A stretch of 64,000 nt of DNA from Stigmatella erecta (lineage in GTDB: Bacteria > Myxococcota > Myxococcia > Myxococcales > Myxococcaceae), in assembly GCF_900111745.1 (NCBI RefSeq), contig NZ_FOIJ01000008.1, positions 248,001-312,000 of the forward strand, written 5' to 3'. The notes under the pieces were generated by a model that did not search any database, had not been told where the DNA came from, and was given only the letters and a program-made list of their open reading frames with translations. A program made the position numbers and the translations under genes. The first letter of the stretch is position 1. Every line of letters begins with the position of its first letter. Of this stretch, positions 1-7,020 are shown in pieces.

Positions 1-213
1 GGAGGGCTGCCCGCGGGCCGCTGCCTCCTGCATGCGCAAGGGCTGGAGCTGGCGCACCCGGGCACCGGAAAGCCCCTGCGGCTCGAGGCGCCGCTGCCCG
101 GGGACCTGCGGGCCTTCTTCACGGCGGCGAAGGTGCCGCCGCCCGAGGGGCCCTTGCCCGTCCTCACGCCGCGCACAGGAAGTCCGTTCCCTCCACCCAC
201 CCCCGGGCGGTGA
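1..213 (+). CDS. RluA-family pseudouridine synthase, C-terminal end (partial)
   Basis: Frame 1 is open from the window edge to a TGA and encodes the last 70 residues of a protein. It carries the C-terminal signature of RluA/RluD-type 23S rRNA or tRNA pseudouridine synthases: LHA, then a hydrophobic strand, HPGTGKPL and APLPGDL. The catalytic Asp region lies outside the window, so activity and exact target cannot be judged. The last 50 bases overlap the 3' end of the convergent glycosyltransferase gene. The Pro-rich tail after APLPGDL is longer than in most family members. Start not visible. Confidence 0.8.
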   Translation, partial: GGLPAGRCLLHAQGLELAHPGTGKPLRLEAPLPGDLRAFFTAAKVPPPEGPLPVLTPRTGSPFPPPTPGR

Positions 214-1177
214 GGTCCGCGCGCAGCTCCTCGCGGGCCCAGCGCACCCCGACACAGACGAGCAGGAGCCCCCGGCCAGGAGGGCCCAGCTCCGCGCCGG
301 ACACCACCGGGATGCCGTGGATGCGGGTGCCCACCTTGCGGGGGTGGACCTCGATGTACCGCTCGATGTGGATGCCCTCCTGGACGAGGAACCGGCTGAG
401 CGTCAGCCCGCTGGGGCCCGCGCCCCAGAGGGAGCACGGCCGCCCATCCGCGAGCGGCCCGCGGGCCAGGTACTGGGCCTTGAGCCACAGAAACCGCCGC
501 TGCGCATAGCGCGCGTCCGTCCGGGTGAGCCGCTGGGCGCTGTCACGCCAGCGCAGCAGGACCTCCGGCAGGTTCTTCAGCCCGTACCCTGCGTGCATCA
601 GCTTGAGCCACAGAGCGTAATCCTCCGGGAAGTCCCCGTCCTCCCAGGCCCCCGACGTGACGAGGGCGTCCCGCCTCAGGCACACGGAGGGGTGGCACAG
701 GGGGCTCTCGATGAAGCGTCCCCGGTGCAGGGCGTCGGGGGTGGTGAGGCTGTTGAGCCAGGCGGCATAGGACTGGAGCGAGGGGCTGACAGGCTGGTCG
801 TCGCGGAACAGCTCCACCCCCGTGCCCACCCCCGCGAGGCGCGGATCGGCCTCCAGCGCCTCCAGGCTGGCCTCCAGTCGCCTGGGGAGCGCCTCGTCGT
901 CGGCGTCCATGCGGGCCACATAGGGGGAGTGCGTGTGCGCCAGCGCCAGTTGGAGCGCGGCCACCAGCCCCCGGCCCCCGCCGTCCAGGAGGTCCACCCG
1001 GCGGTCCTGGGCTGCCAGGCGCTGGAGCACCTGCTTCGTCCCGTCCGTCGAGCCGTCGTCCACGGCGAGCACCCGAATATCCTGGAAGGTTCCCTCCAGC
1101 AGGCTTTCCACGGCTCGGGCCACCGTGGTCTTGGCATTGCGGGCGGGAAGGAGGACGGTGACGACCGGCGCGGGCAT
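164..1177 (-). CDS. family 2 glycosyltransferase with C-terminal Rossmann-like domain
   Basis: 337 residues. The N-terminal half is a GT-A fold, family 2 glycosyltransferase: VTVLLPARN strand at residues 6-14, DDGSTDG at 40-46 for the nucleotide-sugar, and the DADD metal-binding motif at 91-94. It should transfer a sugar from a nucleotide donor to a polysaccharide or lipid acceptor on the cytoplasmic face; the acceptor cannot be read from the sequence. Residues about 235-337 form a second module starting with a glycine-rich LWGAGPSG motif, like the small Rossmann-type domains appended to some sugar-modifying enzymes. No membrane segment is seen. It starts 18 bases from the divergent TPR gene and its 3' end overlaps the pseudouridine synthase by 50 bases. 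Confidence 0.85.
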   Translation of the reverse strand: MPAPVVTVLLPARNAKTTVARAVESLLEGTFQDIRVLAVDDGSTDGTKQVLQRLAAQDRRVDLLDGGGRGLVAALQLALAHTHSPYVARMDADDEALPRRLEASLEALEADPRLAGVGTGVELFRDDQPVSPSLQSYAAWLNSLTTPDALHRGRFIESPLCHPSVCLRRDALVTSGAWEDGDFPEDYALWLKLMHAGYGLKNLPEVLLRWRDSAQRLTRTDARYAQRRFLWLKAQYLARGPLADGRPCSLWGAGPSGLTLSRFLVQEGIHIERYIEVHPRKVGTRIHGIPVVSGAELGPPGRGLLLVCVGVRWAREELRADLTARGWVEGTDFLCAA

Positions 1178-1195
1178 CGCGTGTAGACTGCCTCA

Positions 1196-4100
1196 GTGAT
1201 GGGTGGCGTGAGAAACGGGAAGAGCGTCGAGGGGCCCGGGGATTCCGGTGCCCGACAGGAGACGCTCGCCGTGGACGCGCGTGCCTCCGGGGATGAGCCC
1301 GGCGTGCGGAGCAGGGTGGAACAGCACCTCCAGGTGGCCGCGCGGCTGCTGCGAGAGCGCCACGCCCCCAAGGCCTTCGGGGAGCTGGTCCGCGCCAGCC
1401 GCATCCTGCCCATGACGGAGCGGCTCGCCGCGGCGCTCGTCACCGTCTCCCTCCATGCGGGCACCGAGGCCGCCGCCATCACGCTGCTCACCGCGTCGCT
1501 CGAGAAGGTGGAGGGCCCTGTCCACCAGGCCGTGCGCCGCCAGCTCGCGCGCGTGCTGCGCCGGGTGGAGCAGGTGCCCCGCGCCATCGAGGCGCTGGAG
1601 TCGCTGCTGGCCGTGTTCCCCGAGGACCACCGCTCGCGCCGGGTGCTCCAGGAGCTCTTGCAGCGCACCGGCCGGTGGGAGGCGCTCGTGGCCTCGCTGG
1701 AGGGCGAGGCCCAGGAGGCGCTCGTCCGGGGCGAGTTCTACCGGGCGGCCCGGGCCACCCGGTGGCGGGCCCGCGTGCAGGCCGAGCAGCTGCGCAACCT
1801 GGCCCGGGCGGCGGAGAGCTACGGGAAGGCCGCCAACTACCTGGAGCAGATGGAGGATGCGGGCGGGGCCCTGTCGGTGCGGTTGGATGGGCTCCGGGTG
1901 CTGCATGCCGCCGGCGCCTCCGAGGCCGTGCTCACCGCCGCCTCCTCGGTGTGTCTGTCCGCGGGCTCCCGGCTGAACCGGGGGGACGAGGTGCGGCGGG
2001 TGCTCGAGGAGCTGCGGCTCATCCCCACCCGGGCCGAGCCCCCGGCCAGCAAGGCACCTGCCGCGGAGGCTCCGCCCGCGCCGCCGCCCCCGGAGGCCCT
2101 GGCGCCGGCCGAGCCTCCGGCCCCCGCCGCGGCGTCCTCCTCCGCCGCGACGGTGCTGGAGATGCCCGCGGTCACCGAGCCCGCGCCGCCGGCGGAGGGC
2201 CGGGAAGAGCCCGTCTCCCAGCAGCGGCTGGAGACCCAGCTCATCGCCCGGAAGGCGTGGCCCGAGCTGGCCCAGTTCTACCTGGCGCGGGCCGATGCGG
2301 CGAAGGAGCCTTCGGTTCGCGCGGAGGCGCTCACCCGGCTCGCGGAGGTGATGGAGAACGAGCTGGAGGATCCGGCGGGCGCCGCGCGCATGTACCGGGA
2401 GATCGTGTCGCTGACCGGCGACCGCGTCGCGCTGAAGGAGCAGGTGCGGCTGCTGGCCAAGCGGGGCGACCCCTCGCTGGTGCAGCGCGCGCTCAACGAG
2501 GCGGTGCAGGGCGCGCGCTCCTCCAAGGCCCGGGCGGATGCCTACCTCACCCGCGCCGAGCGCGAGCTGGAGACCGGAGACTGGCTCAAGGCGAAGGCGG
2601 ACTTCGAGACGGCGGAGGCGCTCACGCCCGGCCTGCTGCTGGTGCTCGCGGGGCTGGTGCGCTGCGTGTCCGATGCGGAGCGGCCCTCGATGGCCGCCCG
2701 GCTGCGCGCCTCGCTCACCGCCGCCCCCCGCCGCTCGCCGGACCGGCTCGAGGCGCTGCACGTGCTGGCCACCGTGGCCGAGGAGTCGCTCCGGGATTTG
2801 CGGCTGGCCCAGTGGGCCTGGACGGAGGTGCTGGCCGAGGAGCCCAGCACCGCCCATGCGCGCGAGCGGCTCACGGCCCTGGCCCGGCAGCTCGGGGACA
2901 AGGGCTCGCTGGGCTCGCTCTTGCGAGAGCAGCTGGCGCGGGAGCCCCGGGGCCCCGCGGCGCGCCTGGCCCGCCTGGAGCTCGTCTCCGTGCTGGAGAA
3001 GGCCGGGGAGGCGCAGGAGGCCCTCACGGAACTGCGGCAGGCGGTGCGCTTCGAGCCCGGACACAAGGAGGCCTGGCTGCTGCTGGCGGACCGGCTCACC
3101 GCGTTTGGCCAGATTGGCGAGGCGGCCTGGGCGCTGGAGCATGCCGCCACCGCCATGGAGGATGAGGCGGAGCGCGAGTACACCTGGGCCCGCCTGGCCC
3201 GGTTCTGCCAGGACGTGCTCAAGGATCCGGCGCGCGCGGAGGTGTACTCCCGGCGCGCGGAGAACCTGCGGCGCTCCCGGGAGGAGCCCGATGCGCCCCT
3301 CGTTCCCGAGGCCCCCCGGAGTGCCCGCATCCGCCGGGAGCGGGAGCTGAGCGTCCCGCGCACCGTGATTCTCATTCCCCCGCCGGGCGCCGTGGAGCTG
3401 ACGCCCTCTGGACAGGCGCTGCCCCTGCCGTCCTCCGGGAGCGCGGCGCCGGCGCCGGTTCCCCCGGATACCTCCAGCTCGCCGACCCAGGAGTTCGAGG
3501 CGGTGTTCCCTCCTGGCGCGCGGATGCCCTTCTCCGACGAGGAGCCGACGGCCACCGAGGCGCCCGAAGGGTTCGTTCCCCCCGGCGATGCGGCCCCCGA
3601 GGCGTCCGCGGCCCCGGCGGCGCCCGCGGAGGCCCCACCGTTGGAGGACACGGGCCTGATAGAGGAGCCGCTCGGGGAGTCCTCGCCCAACACCAGCACA
3701 TCCCTGACCGCCTGGGCCTGGCGCAAGCCCCGGCCGCCGCCGCCCGCCGTCCCCAGCGCCGGGAAGAAGGACGTTGCGGCCCGGAAGGCCCGTTCCGTCC
3801 CGGAGGCCGAGGAGAGCACGGCCACCCAGGCGCCTGCGGCTCAGAAGGCCGCCGCGCCCCGTCCTCCCGAGCCCCCGGCCGTCCAGGCCGTGGCCCCGAA
3901 GCCGGCCGTGGCCCCGCCGCAGGAGAAGGCGGCCCCCGCCGGGGGCCCGCTGCTGGCCCCCATCCCCTCGAAGGGAGGGACCTCCAAGCGGCCCGCCCTG
4001 GACCTGCCGGGGACGCACCCGGGCACCGTGGCCAAGGGCACGTCCGGCACCCGGCGGCCCGCGCGGGACGACTCGCCCTTCGACAAGGTCTCGCCCCGGG

Positions 4101-5194
4101 AGCCCGAGGGAGGGCCGGCGCCGGTGGAGCCCAGCGCCCCCGTGCAGAACACGGCGTTCCTCTCCTGGGAGGCACCTCCGGGAAAGATGGACCCGGTGCG
4201 GCGCATTGCCCGCTCCCGCGGGGGCACGTCCGTGGGGCCCGCGCCGGTGAAGCCGCCCCCCGCCCCGGCCCCCGCCGTGGGCGCCGAGCCCGCCGTGTTC
4301 CAGCAGGTGCGGGAGCGCCCGCTCGACGAGAAGCTCTACTTCGAGGTCGCGGAGTACTTCGAGGCCCGCGGGGATGCGGAGCGCGCCGCGCTCATGCGCG
4401 AGATCGCCGATGCCATCGAAGGCCGGGAAGGCCCCGCCCCCCGCGCGCTTCGCCGGCCCCTGTCCGCGGAGGAGCGCTCGGGCCTGCGGCACCCCTTGCT
4501 GCGCACCCCCCCGGGAGAGCTGCTCGCGTGCGTGGGGCTGGCGCTCTGCCGGCTCTTTCCGGCGTACGGCCGTGGCGCGGGCACCCAGGCGCCGCTGCGC
4601 CCGGAGCGGGGGCCCGGCGCGCCCCTGGCCCTCGAGGCCCTGGCGGCCACGGAGCGGCTGCTGGGCATCGAGGCGCCCGAGGTGGTGCTCTCGGAGGACA
4701 ACGGGCCGCCGTTCTCCCTCGTCTACACGAACGCCCCGCGGCTGCTCACCGGCAAGCAGGCGGTGCGGCAGGTGCTGTCGGCCGCGGAGCTGCGCTTCTA
4801 CGCGGGGCGCGCGCTGCTGTGCCTGGGGCCGGAGCTGCTCGCCCTGCGCAGCCTCAAGAAGGACCAGGTCCTGCGGGGCCTGGCCCACCTGTCCACGGTG
4901 CTCAAGGACAGCAAGGCCACCGGGCCCGAGGCCCGCGCGGTGCGCGAGACGCTGACGCCCGCGCAGCTGTCCCGGGCCTCGGCGCTGTTCGACGCCGCCA
5001 CGCGGCAGTTCGATGTGTCCGCCCTGGCGGATGCGGCGCGGGACTCGGCCAACCGGGCGGGGCTGGTGGCCTGCGGCAGCGTGGGGCCCGCCATCGCCTC
5101 GTTGCGGATGAAGCGGGCCCTGGAGCGCGAGGTGGTGGAGCTGGTGCGCTTCGCCGCCTCGGAGCGCTACTTCCAGCTGCGCGCCGTCCGGTAG
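1196..5194 (+). CDS. large tetratricopeptide-repeat protein
   Basis: 1332 residues, with GTG then ATG as adjacent possible starts. Residues about 20-280 and 340-715 are degenerate helical repeats of TPR type (Ala, Leu and Arg rich, about 34-residue spacing, e.g. LLELVSVLEKAGEAQEAL-like helices). They are separated by a Pro/Ala linker at about 281-341. A long low-complexity Pro/Ala/Glu region covers about 715-1030, followed by a compact conserved-looking C-terminal domain of about 300 residues. No signal peptide or membrane segment is visible, so it is probably a cytoplasmic scaffold. TPR arrays bind partner proteins, but no partner can be named. It ends 6 bases before the convergent outer-membrane protein gene. 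Confidence 0.75.
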   Translation: MMGGVRNGKSVEGPGDSGARQETLAVDARASGDEPGVRSRVEQHLQVAARLLRERHAPKAFGELVRASRILPMTERLAAALVTVSLHAGTEAAAITLLTASLEKVEGPVHQAVRRQLARVLRRVEQVPRAIEALESLLAVFPEDHRSRRVLQELLQRTGRWEALVASLEGEAQEALVRGEFYRAARATRWRARVQAEQLRNLARAAESYGKAANYLEQMEDAGGALSVRLDGLRVLHAAGASEAVLTAASSVCLSAGSRLNRGDEVRRVLEELRLIPTRAEPPASKAPAAEAPPAPPPPEALAPAEPPAPAAASSSAATVLEMPAVTEPAPPAEGREEPVSQQRLETQLIARKAWPELAQFYLARADAAKEPSVRAEALTRLAEVMENELEDPAGAARMYREIVSLTGDRVALKEQVRLLAKRGDPSLVQRALNEAVQGARSSKARADAYLTRAERELETGDWLKAKADFETAEALTPGLLLVLAGLVRCVSDAERPSMAARLRASLTAAPRRSPDRLEALHVLATVAEESLRDLRLAQWAWTEVLAEEPSTAHARERLTALARQLGDKGSLGSLLREQLAREPRGPAARLARLELVSVLEKAGEAQEALTELRQAVRFEPGHKEAWLLLADRLTAFGQIGEAAWALEHAATAMEDEAEREYTWARLARFCQDVLKDPARAEVYSRRAENLRRSREEPDAPLVPEAPRSARIRRERELSVPRTVILIPPPGAVELTPSGQALPLPSSGSAAPAPVPPDTSSSPTQEFEAVFPPGARMPFSDEEPTATEAPEGFVPPGDAAPEASAAPAAPAEAPPLEDTGLIEEPLGESSPNTSTSLTAWAWRKPRPPPPAVPSAGKKDVAARKARSVPEAEESTATQAPAAQKAAAPRPPEPPAVQAVAPKPAVAPPQEKAAPAGGPLLAPIPSKGGTSKRPALDLPGTHPGTVAKGTSGTRRPARDDSPFDKVSPREPEGGPAPVEPSAPVQNTAFLSWEAPPGKMDPVRRIARSRGGTSVGPAPVKPPPAPAPAVGAEPAVFQQVRERPLDEKLYFEVAEYFEARGDAERAALMREIADAIEGREGPAPRALRRPLSAEERSGLRHPLLRTPPGELLACVGLALCRLFPAYGRGAGTQAPLRPERGPGAPLALEALAATERLLGIEAPEVVLSEDNGPPFSLVYTNAPRLLTGKQAVRQVLSAAELRFYAGRALLCLGPELLALRSLKKDQVLRGLAHLSTVLKDSKATGPEARAVRETLTPAQLSRASALFDAATRQFDVSALADAARDSANRAGLVACGSVGPAIASLRMKRALEREVVELVRFAASERYFQLRAVR

Positions 5195-5200
5195 GGCGCC

Positions 5201-6064
5201 TCAGCCCACCTGCATCCGGATGGACAGGGAGAACAGCCGCCCCCGGCCCTCGCCCTTCCCGAACTCATGCCGGTACGCGAAGTCGATGCCGCCGCCCTGC
5301 TGGGTGATGAAGCCCAGCCCGGCGCCCAGCTGGGAGGTGCGGCGGAAGGTGTCATACGAGTAGCCCAGCCGCACCGGCACCGCCTGGCCGAACAGGTACT
5401 CCGCGCCCCCACTGTAGGTGAAGATGTTCTTCGCCGCGGTGTCGAAGTCCGCGCGCACGTCCGCGCCCAGCGTGAGCAGCCCGGTGAAGATGCCCAGGTG
5501 GGCCGAGTAGTAGCGGCCGAGCTCCGGCCGGTCGCTGCCCACGAGGTTGTGGGCGGAAAAGCCCAGCGTGTACGCGCTGCCCAGGCGCATCAGCAGCCCC
5601 GCGTCCACCGAGGTGTCGTTGACGCGCAGCGGGTCGATGCCCCCCCGGAGCCGCAGGTAGTGCAGGGACGAGCCGATCATCAAGTTCGAGCTCAGGGGCA
5701 GGGCGAGCGCCAGGGTGGTGAAGTGGGCGGTGGAGCGGCCCGCGCCGTTGCGCAGCGACAGGATGTGGTAGTCGAGCCCGGCGGCCACGGGGCTCGTCTT
5801 GGCGTCCATCACGGACACCCCGGCGAAGGCGTCCTTGTCCGAGGTGTCCCAGGCCCCGTGCAGCTCGACGCGGTACAGCTTGAAGAGGGCGATGGCGGCG
5901 GGGTTGCCCAGGAGGGACTCGGTGCCCAGCCCGTGCGCCAGGGTCGCTCCGCCCATGGCGTAGCCGCGCGCGGAGGAGAGGTCCCTCAAATCATCGAATT
6001 CAGCCTGGGCGTGAACGGTGGCGGAGAGACCCAGGAGCAACAGCAGCGTCAGGCGGCTCAACAT
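5201..6064 (-). CDS. outer-membrane beta-barrel protein (PorV/UPF0164-like)
   Basis: 287 residues. The N-terminus is a clear signal peptide (MLSRL, a leucine run, cleavage likely after VHA at about residue 19). The mature protein is a series of amphipathic strands with alternating aromatics, opening with the SSARGYAMGGA segment typical of PorV/PorQ and FadL-like barrels. Short outer-membrane barrels of this kind act as pores or as shuttle/anchor proteins, but the substrate is unknown here. The ATG start at 6064 is well placed. The gene converges on the TPR gene and diverges from the LolA-like gene across 122 bases that must hold both promoters. Confidence 0.7.
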   Translation of the reverse strand: MLSRLTLLLLLGLSATVHAQAEFDDLRDLSSARGYAMGGATLAHGLGTESLLGNPAAIALFKLYRVELHGAWDTSDKDAFAGVSVMDAKTSPVAAGLDYHILSLRNGAGRSTAHFTTLALALPLSSNLMIGSSLHYLRLRGGIDPLRVNDTSVDAGLLMRLGSAYTLGFSAHNLVGSDRPELGRYYSAHLGIFTGLLTLGADVRADFDTAAKNIFTYSGGAEYLFGQAVPVRLGYSYDTFRRTSQLGAGLGFITQQGGGIDFAYRHEFGKGEGRGRLFSLSIRMQVG

Positions 6065-6186
6065 GAGACATCCATCCTAACCGCCTTGATGCCATGGGGG
6101 GCCACCACTAGATTCTTCCGCCCCCTTATGTTCATGCGGTTCATGCAGGAGACACGGTGGGTTACCTCGAAGGGCGTGGAGACGTC

Positions 6187-6939
6187 ATGAAGCGGCTGGT
6201 CGCGCTGGTGGGAGGGCTCGTCGCGTTTGCCGCCGGGGCCTATGTGCTTCCGGGCGGCTCCATCCTGCGCCGGACGGTGAGCGCGCGGGAGGAGGCCGCG
6301 TTCGCCAACCTGCGCGTGGAGGGCTCGTACGTCTTCTTCGGGCCCGCGGCGAAGGAGGCGGGCACGGCGCTGGGCGTCTCCACGGAGCGCGCCGAGCTGG
6401 CCGCCGATGGGGCCATGCTCCTGAAGCCCCCCGAGCGCTGCCGCTTCGAGCTGGGAAGCCAGGACGGCAACCGCCTGGCCGTGGTGCAGGCAGGCGGCCG
6501 CCGGCGCCAGGAGGGCGCGGAGGTGGCCGTGCTGTCGGCCGCCATGGGCCAGCTCTGCCCGCTGCTCACGGCGCGCAACGGCGCCGACGGGGAGGCGCGC
6601 GCGGAGCTGGAGCAGCACCTGCAGGGGCTGGGCATCGCCACGCGCACCACGTCCCTGGCCCGGTTCGGGGGAGACGTGGCGTACGTGCTGGGCGACCCCG
6701 GCGAGGGCAAGCCCCAGTTCTGGGTCTACAAGGACAACTTCCGCCCGGCCCGGGTGCGCTGGACGGACAAGGCCGGCACGGCGTGGGACGTGCGCTTCAT
6801 CGACTATGCGTCCGCGGTGACGGGCGGCACGCTGCCCCGGAGCATCGAGGTGTGGCGCGGCGGCCAGCGGGCCCTGCGCTTCACCTCCATCCGGTCCGAC
6901 ACCCGCACGGTGCTGGCCGATAAACTCTTCACCCCTTAG
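6187..6939 (+). CDS. exported LolA-like lipoprotein-sorting family protein, function unknown
   Basis: An upstream in-frame GTG at 6157 exists, but ATG at 6187 follows a GGAG element and begins a clean signal peptide (MKRL, then a 17-residue hydrophobic core), so it is preferred. The mature part, about 225 residues, is beta-strand rich with FWVYKDNFRPARVRW and SIEVWRGGQRALRF segments. This resembles the half-barrel of periplasmic outer-membrane lipoprotein-sorting proteins (LolA/LolB superfamily). Identity is fold-level only; lolA itself is at 62452. It probably acts in the periplasm. The following gene starts 81 bases downstream. Confidence 0.55.
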   Translation: MKRLVALVGGLVAFAAGAYVLPGGSILRRTVSAREEAAFANLRVEGSYVFFGPAAKEAGTALGVSTERAELAADGAMLLKPPERCRFELGSQDGNRLAVVQAGGRRRQEGAEVAVLSAAMGQLCPLLTARNGADGEARAELEQHLQGLGIATRTTSLARFGGDVAYVLGDPGEGKPQFWVYKDNFRPARVRWTDKAGTAWDVRFIDYASAVTGGTLPRSIEVWRGGQRALRFTSIRSDTRTVLADKLFTP

Positions 6940-7020
6940 AAACCGGCTCCCGCCCTCCCGCTGCCGGCGTCCGTGGCTTCGAGGTAGCTCCCGCAGGCTG
7001 CCCGCCCCTATGTTGAGGGC

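Noticed and set aside
1193-4888. Open frame of 1231 codons antisense to the TPR gene
   Set aside because: Arg/Gly/Leu-rich translation without motifs; third-position GC bias favours the plus strand.
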